Below are positions 54,994 to 64,000 of a DNA stretch of 64,000 nt, in pieces (position 1 is the stretch's first letter; every line of letters starts with the position of its first letter). This DNA comes from Diospyros lotus (taxonomy: Eukaryota > Streptophyta > Magnoliopsida > Ericales > Ebenaceae): the NCBI RefSeq assembly GCF_014633365.1, contig NC_068341.1, positions 3,472,001-3,536,000 on the forward strand, in the 5' to 3' direction. The position numbers and the translations under genes were made by a program. A model generated the notes under the pieces. It was not told the origin of the DNA. It searched no databases and saw only the letters and a program-made list of their open reading frames with translations.

Positions 54994-57383
54994 TCAAGCA
55001 CCAGCAGCATCAACAGCTTGATTGGTAGCTCCTTTCTGTACAAAAGTTTCAACATACTCTTTCCTGCAAGAAGAGTCCTTATGGGTTAATCAAAACATTA
55101 AGCATAGTTAATTAATTGTTAATGGGATTTGAAGAAGTAAGCATGAGCAAGATCATACCTAGCAGGCAAATGATCATGGGGCCGATTATATGGAGTCCGA
55201 ACTGGCTCACCAACAAAGAGCCGCATTGCCTATAAAAATACAACATCATAAATAAAAATGATTAGCGTGTTAAAATTTATATATGAGTTCAAGCGTTATT
55301 ACTTGCACTTTATAGTACCTTAATATAGTTGTTTGTATCCAGAGTGAAGCGGTGGTAAATTCCAGCAGGAAGGGCAATCACCGCCCCTTTCTTTACCCAG
55401 ATTCGTATCCAAGCATCATCACAACCCCTCACATCGAAGTAGCCTTCAGCATGAAATGAAAATTAGATGGCCAGAATAGTATAGCAGAGTGGAAGAAAGC
55501 ATTAAAAGAAAAAAAATAAAAGAAATCAACTAGGCTCATATACCACTTCCTGCAATGCAATAACGGATCTCCTCGTCAGTGTGGAGATGTTCCTCGAAGA
55601 AATTTTTGATCTTTTCTTCATAATTTGGCAACTTCTCTGGGCAAACCTCAATCATGTCCTGAACCAAAGCTTGAGGCTTCAGTTTTGATCGAATGATGCA
55701 TGCGATGGGAACACAATCTATATATCTAGAGTCACATAGATTGATAGAGAAGAAGAGAGAGAGAGAGAGATGAACAATAGATTGATAAAGAGATGCCCGA
55801 CAAACCATGTAGGAATATCCGCGTGCTTGGAGAATTTTTTTCAGCTCTTCATCCGTTTCATAGTTGTCAGCATCTAATCGCCAGCTGAGTACTCCTAGTT
55901 CTACTACAAGTTAAAACAACAGTTCATGGTCTAAGAAGGCGGCACAGATTTCTAACATTTGACGATGAGTTAAAGGCATTAAACTATAAGAGGCCTACTG
56001 TACCAGCAAGTTGATCTAGAGTCACATATTCCTCAGGATTGCGGTGATGGGGGAGCCTCTGATCTTCATTACTGTCATCCATGTACCATGCCTGAATGAT
56101 TTCCCCCACGTAATCCTGCAGGAAGCAAGAATAATGTTTAAGCCTAGACCATCAGAGCATTGCCCTTCTCTTTGCCAAGCCTGGATACCTTGTTCACATA
56201 TCACATACTTGGGAGAAGCTCTCCAGACAAAAACACGTATTTAGTTAGATGATTTGTGAGTAAAAATGACTACAACGCTATAAAACAACTCCATTTTATT
56301 CCCATCTTAATCCTAATTTTAATGGCCATGCCTCATGATTATCATCTTCATAGCAATATATCAACCTTTTCTCCAATTTCAATTCCAATTAGGTGTGACA
56401 CTCAGTTGACCTCTAAATCAAAATCTTTAACAACGATCAGCTGGGAATACTTTAACAAAGATGAAGTTGATTTTCTGCTAAAGGGTACATTTTGCCCCCT
56501 TGCCATCCCCCCACCATGATACTTTGTGGAGGAGAATGGCAGTAGTGTGTTATTCTGAGGATGCATATTGCAACAGAACATTTGAAAATCTCAAAAATGG
56601 TAAGATGGAGAACTTAACGAAAACAGATAAATAGGATGGAGAAAAGGAGAACACACACACACAATATTAGTGGAGTTAAATAGAGTCATGTAAGCATGTA
56701 AGGGTAAGCGCACCCAACCACCACTCTGGGCAATTGCTGATTGAAGGAGCCATATTCAAACATGGACTTGTTTTTGAAGTCATTAAAGCATCCTAAAATC
56801 TAGTCCTACCTATACAACACCATACGTTCACATTCCAGTGTCAAATTCCACGCGAGTTAAAACTGTGGAATGCTTAATTTTGCTCATATAAAGACAACAG
56901 GTAGCCAACAGCTAGTCCTAAATCATATGATCTTTCTGCGTGAATTCTGGACGATGATAAAGAACAACCAAGTATTCAAAATTATGACTTGGGCCAAAAT
57001 TACGGGCATTTTACTTCGTGTGCTTGGCCCAAAAACAGAAAACATAAAATAAGAGGAAAAATACGAACTACCACCGCAACGGAGCATCAAAGCTAAACTC
57101 AAGACCCGAATCCGATGTCGGATAATCAAATGCACAATCAGAGTATTCAAATCATAACATAACATGAACAGAGCAACGATTGAAGGAGAATTGGAGTCAA
57201 TTAGCAGATTACAATCTTGAAACATGTATTCTTAATGTAAAACAAACCAGTTGTTGATAATCTAAACTCAAGAAGCACTGTGTTGGCGTTAAACAGACAT
57301 TGATCGTTACAACCACCACACAACTTTGAGAAAAAAGAAAAAAAAATGGAACGAAGAAGGAATACCTTGCAGAAACTGCCCAT
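54994..57383 (-). CDS. ARD: Acireductone dioxygenase ARD-d (canonical)
   Basis: Same reaction and fold as ARD-a. Seven exons: 57366-57383, 56004-56115, 55806-55900, 55544-55658, 55319-55443, 55159-55229, 54994-55063; 606 nt, 201 aa. The first six exons are the same lengths as in ARD-a (18, 112, 95, 115, 125, 71). The ligands His99, His101 and Glu105 ([13 protein letters not shown]) and His144 (GIYHRFTLD) are all present, as is [10 protein letters not shown]. Oddities: VRGCDDAW where ARD-a has [16 protein letters not shown] where Trp is usual, and GAVIALPAG for GGMIVLPAG. These are near but not at the ligands. The C-terminus is [15 protein letters not shown] small repeat of the last coding exon's complement (GGTAGCTCCTTTCT / GGTTGCTCCTTTCT) lies just downstream, 54964-54978. 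Confidence 0.94.
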
Positions 57384-57475
57384 CTCTCTCTAAAATTCTC
57401 TCTCTCTCTCTGAAACTTCTGCGAGCTCTGAGGAAACGCAAGAAACTCGTTTGAATTCTGTTGCCGCAAAAACGC

Positions 57476-57482
57476 ATATATA
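57476..57482 (-). promoter_or_regulatory. Candidate TATA box of ARD-d
   Basis: TATATA within ATTATATATGC on the minus strand, about 93 bp upstream of the start codon. Confidence 0.5.
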
Positions 57483-57709
57483 ATATGCATGGAAAGACGA
57501 TGATGCCCCGCCAGAAATAGACCGGCTCCATGCCACGGCGTCGGCGGGTCCGGATTCGATGTACCGTCGGCCCAACCGAAGGGGAACAGTTGAGGGTAGC
57601 CTGGTCATTTCACATGAGCATACGCAATCCGTGACGACGTGTGTCGTTGATTTTCTATTTTGCTCATTTTTCAGTTGCCACCACCTTTTTGTTTTCTTTT
57701 ATGGGTACA

Positions 57710-58130
57710 ATTTTAGTGTTTTTGAAATATTTTTATTTTTAAAATATTAAAAAAAAGTAAGGTCATTTTTATAATTTTAAAGATATTTTAAGATTATTTT
57801 ATAATATTAAAAATATATTTCTAATTTAGAAATGTGTTTCTATCCATGAAAAAGTTAAAAAACAAAATAATTTCTTTTCTAACTTAAAATTTTTACTTTT
57901 TTTTTCATAATTTATTTTAATGTATTATGTAATTTATATTTATTTTTAAATTAAATAACTAAATTTTTATATTAAAAATTATATTTATAAAAAAATCTCT
58001 TATATTTTTTTATTTATGTGTTTTTTACATTTTTCTTATTCTACTTTTTTGAAAAATGCTAATTCCTCATTTTCATTTAATATCATATATATTTCATGTT
58101 TTCATTTTCATGCAACCTAAATTAAGAATT
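57710..58130. repeat. AT-rich segment shared with 38.6-39.0 kb
   Basis: Partner of the segment upstream of ARD-a: TTTTTGAAATATTTTTATTT, TTTTAATGTATTATG, AAATTATATTTATAAAAAAA and CATTTTCATGCAACCTAA blocks occur in the same order. Confidence 0.55.
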
Positions 58131-58142
58131 TTTATTACATAG

Positions 58143-58812
58143 TGTCGACGTTCGATTTCGGCCGACCGTGATTCGTTTTGGGCCGCGGTGAGTCAATCCA
58201 AAAATACTGAGAAAGGAGGAAAACCCCCCCCAAAATTCCAAGCGTGTACACCAGAATCTTTTACGTGGTTCGGCCAGAACGATGCCTAGTCCACGGCCGC
58301 CGTCTGATTATTCTCTCAGAGTGGCGGTATCTGATTATTCTTTTCGTCCCTGCCCCTCATGGTCTCTTTGATTCCCATTTATATTGAGGGGTTTTTACAA
58401 TTTAGATAATATATAAAAATACAGTGATTGTATAATGGGGGACAAACAGTTCTTATCGCCTTCAGTGGGATTCTCATTACGAGGGGCATGGGCTGTTACA
58501 GATAAAGTGATCGGACCCTACCTCTGACTTCTCAGCAGCTTTGCCACTCATGCGAGCTGGAGGTTTTAGGCCAGCGACCTGGATGGGCCAGCGATCTGGA
58601 GGATATTTCAGGAGTTCGTTAGTCGATTACTTGGAGCTCGTTGGGGGATTACCGGGAGCTCGCCATATGCTCGCTTTACGAGTTCCGGATCTTTGGTGGA
58701 GGCTGGACTTTCCTTGACGAGGTCGTCCGGGCCTTCTCGGCCTTGGGTGATTGGGCCGGTCTATCGGACCGAGTCTGGCCCATGCGGGATGATGCGGGAA
58801 ATACATATAACA
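58143..58812 (-). repeat. 3' LTR of the Tat element
   Basis: Bounded by TGTCGACG at the left and ATAACA at the right, next to the C-rich polypurine complement. ORFs read across it on both strands are not considered coding. The partner LTR is outside the window, so the boundaries rest on TG..CA ends and the adjacent purine tract. Confidence 0.65.
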
Positions 58813-59079
58813 TAAGCCCCCCAGTTCGAGGCGCGATCTTCCCGCGAGGAACTGACGCGTGCCAGCTGTTCTTCCATCCCTCCGACTTCTGCCCAATCAC
58901 TTTAAGTCTCGTCGTTCCACGCAGCACGCTTTGTCAGCAGCGCATTTAATGTGCGCCCCCTTCCCATTTCTGCGCATGATTACGCCCGTGGGACCCACAA
59001 GCTGTTGTGCGGCCGCTGGATGCGGAGCATGTGATAAGTCGTCATTTGATCCGATGGTTGGGATGGACCAGGCCGTTAG

Positions 59080-59088
59080 TATAAATAG
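59080..59088 (+). promoter_or_regulatory. TATA box of the antisense gene
   Basis: TATAAATAG in a GC-richer setting, outside the LTR, on the strand opposite to the element's own transcription. It lies about 190 bp before the 5' UTR intron. Confidence 0.6.
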
Positions 59089-59266
59089 TGGGGAGTGTCC
59101 ACCCGCTTCTTCTTTCACGCTATTTTGAAAACTCCCTCAAACCTTTGCCTCCCTGCTTTCTCTTTTCTCTCTCGAGGCCTCCATTATCGCCGTGCTTTCA
59201 GACGTCTGCCGTTCTCATCCGGTGCTTGGTATAAGTCTCCATTCAGACGTTAGGCGCAGCTTTTAG

Positions 59267-59603
59267 GTAAGTTTGTCGTGACTTTCTTTTTCTTCTTGTG
59301 AGGCCGTCCACCGTCGATTAGCCGTCGGTGGTTTCTCTGACTTCGTCGATCGATGTCATTCTCATTTTTGGAGAAACGACACGATTCAGTTTGGCGTTTG
59401 CTGGGCCTTTGGGTCCAATGACCTTAGGATTAGCTTTTCATGGAACACTGGGCTTGCGGCTGCAGCCCCTCCGCCCTAGGCGGTACCCCTTTTGCGAAGC
59501 GCTCGGCTTGGAAGACCTAGGGGACGTTTTAGGGTTTTTCTTCTAGTTTCTTGAGGTCTGGTTCGCAACTTGCGACCTGACTGTTCTCTCTTTTCCTTTG
59601 TAG
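59267..59603 (+). other. 5' UTR intron of the antisense gene
   Basis: Donor TTTTAG|GTAAGT at 59267 and acceptor CTTTGTAG ending at 59603, directly abutting the start ATG. The 337-nt intron has a T-rich 3' end. Splice signals are strong; transcription has not been shown. Confidence 0.6.
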
Positions 59604-62153
59604 ATGTCCGACCAACACCGTGGAAATTCAGGTCAAAAGCGCTGCAATTATATCATAGGAGAAAACGACACTTCGAGCTCCGAAGATTGTCTCATTATGG
59701 AAGGCCAAAATCTTGGGGGTGCAAGCTCGGGGTGCAGGGAGGTCGCCGTCCCGACCTCTTGGGAAACCGAGCTGAAGGTTCAAGATCTGATCGCTGGTGG
59801 GAGTGCTGATCTTGCGGTCTTCAAGAGATTCTCATCCAAGGCCAAGCCTCACGAGGTGATGACTTGTGCTCAGGAGTTTCGTCTCCCCAGGACCTGCCGA
59901 ATATACATCCCTGCTTCGAGCTCCCATGCAGCCTACCCGCCAGCCAATTTCATAGCTATTAGCCCCCAACACCTCGAGTCTGGCTTTAGGTTCCCAATGG
60001 CCCCGTACCTTATTGCCCTCTTAAACGACGTCAAGCTCGCCCCCTTCCAACTAACACCGAATTCGTATGCCCAACTCATTTCTTTGGCCGTCTTATTCCT
60101 TATAAACAAGCTTCCTCTCCCTTCGCCAAAACTGATAAGATTTTTATTTTCTTTCAAAAATGCCAAGGACGGGCTGTATTACCTGGCAGCTCGTCCTTCC
60201 CCGTACAAGGCCGCCCTTCCTCAGGGTAAAGCAAAGGGGAAGTCCAACGTGGGCAATTACAAGTCCAGTTGGTTCTTCGTGTCTTGCCCTTCCCTTTCTC
60301 TACTTAGGAATTGTAGCTTCGCACTGACCCCTGGTAAGAGAATATGAGCTCTCATAAATCTTTCCTTTGTTTCGAGAGTGCTTGTTTTAACTAGCTCATG
60401 CTTTGATGCAGATTTTGGGGGGAAGAAACCGATTTTATCGACCGAGGAGACTGATATCCTTGGCAAACTTGTGGCTGCGGAGTCCAGTTCGGAAATTCTT
60501 GAACTTTCGGACGAGCTACTTCGCGAATACGAGCTCGCCCCTCCTCTTGGCACCGAGACTATCGAGGGAGATCATTTCAGGGACTTGGGTGTGGAGATTC
60601 TCCCTTCCGGCTTGCAGGTCGCTGAACCGAACAGTTCAAGAGGGGAAGCCGACCAAGACGATAATATGGTTGATCTCGAGCTCCTCCAACCGAAGCGTCA
60701 TAGGGCGAGGTCGAGCACTACGTCCTCTATGACCCCGAGCTATAGCTCGCGGGATGGCAGGTCGGAGCAGCCGCAGCCGCAATCACGCCCTCAGCAGCAG
60801 CAAACCCAACAGCCGCCGGGGGGGGGGCAGCAGGAGCAGCGGCAAAGAACACTGCCCCGTCAGCCCCAACAGCCAAAGCAAGCTCATCTGCAGCTGGGGC
60901 ATCGGCCCCCTGCCTCCCAAGACCATGGTTCGAGTGGAGCCCGTGGGAAGGAGGTCGCAGTGGAGGTTCGAGACGCTCCTGCCGCCAGCTCGAAACGGAG
61001 ATCGGACCAGCTGCAACAGGGGGAGGATATCAGGGCCAAACGGGTCAGGGTCAGTGAGAAGGAGCTGGCTGTGGAGGCCCTGCCAGGAGGGGTCTTTGTT
61101 GGTCCCCTCCTGGATTCCGTGCCCGACTTCCTAGGTCCGAACTCGAAGCCCCTCGATGACCCGAAGTTAAAGGGAATCCCCCTTTGTGATTTTGTGGCCC
61201 GTCATAGCCTGGTGGTAAGTGGGAATTCTTTGTACCTTGGTTTCCTAGTCTACTTTTTTAATGAGCTAACATTTCTTCTTTTGCAGACTTCTCTTGCTGC
61301 CGTGAAGCTCCGAGCTCAGTACAAAGATTTTGAGGAGCAGCTTCAGTCAGTGAGCATGTCCCGTCAGGCCGAAATAGCGAAGCTTGAGGACGAGAAGAAC
61401 GCCCAAAAGGCCGAAATAACGAAGCTCTCGGACGAGAAGAAAGATCTCCAGGTCGAGCTCCTTTCCACTCAAAAGGAGGTGGAGGGTTACTTGACGCGTC
61501 TGAGGATGGAGGTCCAGAAGAATAAAGACCTCGACGAGGAGCTTCGCAGGTCGAAGAACATGTGGGAGCAAGCCAACTCCGGGCTCACTGGCGAGCTAAA
61601 TGGAGCGAAGGCGGAACTGCGGAGGGCTGAGGAGCGACTCAAATCAACCGAGGCGGAGCTTAGGGCGGCAAAGGAAGAGCGGACACGGGCGGATGATCGT
61701 GCTGTCCGATGCGAGGAGCTTGCCAAGAGGACCATTGACGATATAAGGGCGGAGGTCGGAGAGCAGATGGACGCGGTGCGTAGGGAGACCAGATCCGACA
61801 CCTGCTCGGCATTTCTGTACACCCTTTGGGTGAACCATCCTGAGATGGATTTCTCCTTCTTTGGTGCACAGGCTGTCGAGGAGGTGGCTCGGTATGCTGT
61901 CGAGGCCGCGGAGGATGTTGACGATGCCAGTCCCCTTGACTCGTTTTTGGTCGCAACGCAAGCTCCTCAGGTCGAGGCCGAGCTATTCGGGGTTGCCGCG
62001 GCTCAGTCTGGTGAGACTGCCAAGGAGCCTCATGTGGAGGTTGCCGAGGTTTGTCCAGCCGGGGCTGCCGAGGTCGATCTCCAGCCGACCCTATCTACTG
62101 AAGCTCGCCCTGTCGAGGTTGATCCTGTAGAACCAAACGCCCCTCTTAGCTAG
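59604..62153 (+). CDS. Antisense additional gene of a Tat element, Transposase_28-like
   Basis: Three coding exons: 59604-60333, 60412-61214, 61287-62153; 2400 nt, 799 aa, with GTAAG donors and CAG acceptors. Residues about 85-200 resemble the plant 'putative gypsy type transposon' domain (Transposase_28 family): CRIYIPASSSHAAYPP, ISPQHLESGFRFPMAPY and KLAPFQLTPNSYAQL. Residues about 360-430 are low complexity, rich in Gln/Pro, followed by basic segments. Residues about 510-690 form a long coiled coil (AEIAKLEDEKNAQK, AELRRAEERLKSTEAELRAA). The C-terminus is acidic. Role unknown; such antisense additional ORFs are found in Tat retrotransposons. The frame is fully open and splice sites intact, unlike the dead elements elsewhere in the window, pointing to a recent or constrained copy. 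An AATAAAAAT polyadenylation-like signal lies at 62210-62218. Confidence 0.8.
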
Positions 62154-62165
62154 GATTCCCACATG

Positions 62166-62190
62166 TATGTTTTTTTTTTTTTTTTTTTTT
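62166..62190 (+). repeat. Poly-T run
   Basis: About 22 T immediately after the antisense gene's stop codon. Confidence 0.9.
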
Positions 62191-62639
62191 GTAACGTGAG
62201 CTTCATCTAATAATAAAAATTGGCATTTTGTGCACGTTGCCTCAGATTTCTTCGCGAACTCAAGTTAACTCTGACGAGGTTTTGGCATAACGATTCTTGA
62301 ACCAATTTCGATGAGGTGACTTGAAAGTAACTTCTTCATGGTATAACTTGAAAATCATTTCAACAAGGCTCCCGTATTTTTGAAAGATTCACTGATAAGA
62401 AACTTTTGAGTATGTAACTTGATAACGAACTGTTCGAACATAGGTCCAGGTAGATTTGGAATTTTATCAGCTCGTGGACTAACGCTTTTTTAACTAGCTC
62501 GTCGATGATAGTTGTAATAATCAGCGCGAACACTCATACTTAGGCAATTTCCAGGAAACCCCGTTCAGCATATTTTGACGAAATAACGAGAGCCTTTCCG
62601 AGATATATGTAAAGTCGGATGACCTTGTGATCTCGTCTA

Positions 62640-63200
62640 ACATGTAGTGGCTGAGAAGCTCGTTATAGGTCGTGTGCCTGGTAGGTCGCGAATGGTCTTA
62701 TTTAGCCAAGTTAAGACGGACCTCAGCTGATAGGGTCCAATACGCAAAATTTGCTAGGATATGAGATTATGCCATGGCCTCGGCTGGCATGTTGAGGCTT
62801 TAATAAGTCTTCAATAAATTGGGAGCGAACACTCAGGTAGGTCGCAGACTATGGCTTTAAGCCAAGATAGGAGGACCCCAGCTAGTGAAAGCGCAACCTG
62901 TACCACCAAGTTATATGTTCAGGCGGGTCATAGAGTGACCCCAGCTAACACACCATGGCTTGTTATCTCGTTGACTTGTACGGCCAGGATATGTGTCCAG
63001 GTAGGTCGCGTTACGGCCTCAGCTAACACCCAGCGGCTTCTACAAGTTTTATTTGAACTAAGAGGAAACACCTAGATAGGTTACAGACCATGGCTTTAAG
63101 CCAAGATAAAAGGACCTTGACTAGCGAAACCAAGCTCGGGGTTACTTGTGGAAGTGGTTGCTCAGTAAGTTCCAAACCATGACATAAAGTCCAGATGATT
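62640..63200. repeat. Degenerate tandem repeats between pol and antisense gene
   Basis: GTAGGTCGC recurs near 62679, 62837 and 63002. A longer block, GGCTTTAAGCCAAGATA, is repeated with a period of about 239 bp (62853 and 63092), accompanied by GACC...AGCTAG-GAAA blocks. Non-coding; tandem repeats at this place are typical of Tat elements. Confidence 0.6.
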
Positions 63201-63451
63201 GGTTCTCAGCTCGCAAACCACGACCTGAGGGGGGGACCAAGGTGAATGCTCGGTTAAGCCGTTGACCGTAGCACCGTGGCTAGGTTATTTAGGACTCGGC
63301 TCGCAAATCATAGCTTCTCGACCCCTCATTACGGGGGCATTCAATCGAATACCAATAAGAATAAAGTGCAATGAAAGTTCATAAATTCTAACCAGAATCA
63401 TGAAAGTCATTCGTAATGAAAAAGACGGAGCATAGGCAAGAACGATTACAT

Positions 63452-64000
63452 TTATCTGAAGTAAGGACTAAGGTGTTCTGCGTTCCAAGCTCGTGGGAGA
63501 GGGAGACCGTCCATGTTTGCCAGATGATATGCTCCGTTATTCAAATTTTCTTTGATGATAAATGGACCTTCCCAGTTAGGACCTAAGGTGTCATCGCTTG
63601 CCGCTCGTGCTCCTGGCAGTACCAGGCGTAGTACCGGATCTCCGACGTTGTAACGTCGGATTCGGACCTTCCTGTTATAGTATCGTGCCACCCTTTGTTG
63701 ATAAATGGCGATCCTCACGCGAGCTACATCTCTTGATTCCTCGAGCAGGTCCAGATTAGCCGCCAGTAGCTCGTTATTGCGATTTAAGCTGAAGGTGGCC
63801 CTTCGGTGGCTGGCCACTTTATTCTCAGCGGGGATCATAGCCTCCGACCCATACGCCATTGAGAATGGGGTTTCTCCAGTGCTGCTTCGGGCTGTTGTCC
63901 GATAGGTCCATAGCACTGTTTGCAGTTCATCCACCCAGGCCCCCTTTCTAGCCTTAAGCTTTGTTTTCAGGGTCTGCTTGATTATTTTGTTGACTGCTTC
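63452..64000 (-). CDS. Tat/Gypsy integrase C-terminal region (partial)
   Basis: The open frame extends to the window edge (EAVNKIIKQTLKTKLKARKG, then AWVDELQTVLWTYRTT). It includes STGETPFSMAYGSEAMIP, the end of the integrase core, and the C-terminal segment with YYNRKVRIRRYNVGDPVLR and LGPNWEGPFIIKE, stopping after HLSPYFR. About 182 codons are visible with no internal stop. There is no chromodomain, consistent with the Tat/Athila branch. The internal Met at 63934 is not the real start. Confidence 0.88.
   Translation of the reverse strand, partial: EAVNKIIKQTLKTKLKARKGAWVDELQTVLWTYRTTARSSTGETPFSMAYGSEAMIPAENKVASHRRATFSLNRNNELLAANLDLLEESRDVARVRIAIYQQRVARYYNRKVRIRRYNVGDPVLRLVLPGARAASDDTLGPNWEGPFIIKENLNNGAYHLANMDGLPLPRAWNAEHLSPYFR

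Larger units (their letters stand above)
58143..64000 (-). mobile_element. Tat-lineage Ty3/Gypsy element, 3' part, with antisense gene
   Basis: Minus orientation. The 3' LTR is 58143-58812 (minus: TGTTATATG ... GTCGACA), with a TATA-like AATATAAATGGG near 58376-58387 and the polypurine tract seen as AGCCCCCCAG at 58815-58824. The integrase C-terminus (63452 to the edge) runs leftwards. Between pol and the 3' LTR lie degenerate tandem repeats (62640-63200) and a complete plus-strand gene (59604-62153). Pol followed by tandem repeats and an antisense additional ORF is the known layout of some Tat elements (Retand type). The 5' LTR and most of pol are off-window. Confidence 0.82.

Noticed and set aside
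58641..58949. Overlapping ORFs on both strands within the Tat LTR
   Set aside because: They lie within LTR/U3 sequence and have no similarity; GC-richness gives long chance frames.
59328..59546. 72-codon plus ORF before the antisense gene
   Set aside because: Falls inside the predicted 5' UTR intron.
61347..61961. Minus-strand ORFs opposite the coiled-coil exon
   Set aside because: Shadow frames of the antisense gene's exon 3.
1..64000. CRISPR arrays, bacterial operons, tRNA genes
   Set aside because: No regularly spaced palindromic repeats, no Shine-Dalgarno organised genes and no tRNA cloverleaf recognised by eye; a tRNAscan run would be needed to exclude degenerate tRNA copies.

Overview
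The window is nuclear DNA from a flowering plant, most likely a woody eudicot. Genes have short exons split by GT..AG introns in AT-rich sequence. The proteins are plant types (dymeclin, SRP receptor beta, a class A heat stress factor, methionine-salvage dioxygenases). Much of the rest is LTR retrotransposons primed by plant initiator tRNA-Met (TGGTATCAGAGC-like sites). I cannot name the species. All gene models were built by hand from splice signals and protein homology; the exon phases close in every complete model.

Layout. 1-1.7 kb: degenerate LTR element. 2.1-5.5 kb: first two exons of a dymeclin gene (minus), whose remainder lies off the left edge. 5.9-10.2 kb: AT-rich intergenic DNA with several inverted-repeat (MITE-like) elements. 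10.6-23.5 kb: SRP receptor beta subunit (plus, six exons, 260 aa). Its 10.7-kb intron 2 holds a nest of retroelements: a solo LTR, then a minus-strand non-autonomous element, inside that a Ty3/Gypsy chromovirus, and inside its integrase another solo LTR with a perfect 5-bp target duplication. 26.4-27.9 kb: HSFA6B-type heat stress transcription factor (minus).

30.6-57.4 kb: a tandem array of four acireductone dioxygenase (ARD) genes, all minus strand, here called ARD-a to ARD-d from left to right. ARD-a (200 aa) and ARD-d (201 aa) are canonical and keep the His-His-Glu-His metal ligands. The middle pair, ARD-b and ARD-c (161 aa each), keep intact reading frames and splice sites but have lost two or three of the four ligands and the C-terminal segment. 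G-boxes lie upstream of both. ARD-a carries an intact non-autonomous LTR element in intron 5 and a Cassandra-type LTR with 5S rRNA-like sequence in intron 1. A decayed Ty1/Copia element, itself split by a 1.9-kb solo LTR, separates ARD-a from ARD-b.

58.1-64 kb: the 3' portion of a minus-strand Tat-lineage Ty3/Gypsy element. It has an LTR at the left and the integrase C-terminus running off the right edge. Between them, on the opposite strand, is an intact three-coding-exon gene (799 aa) with its own TATA box and a 5' UTR intron. This antisense additional gene and the ligand-deficient ARD pair are the two most interesting items.
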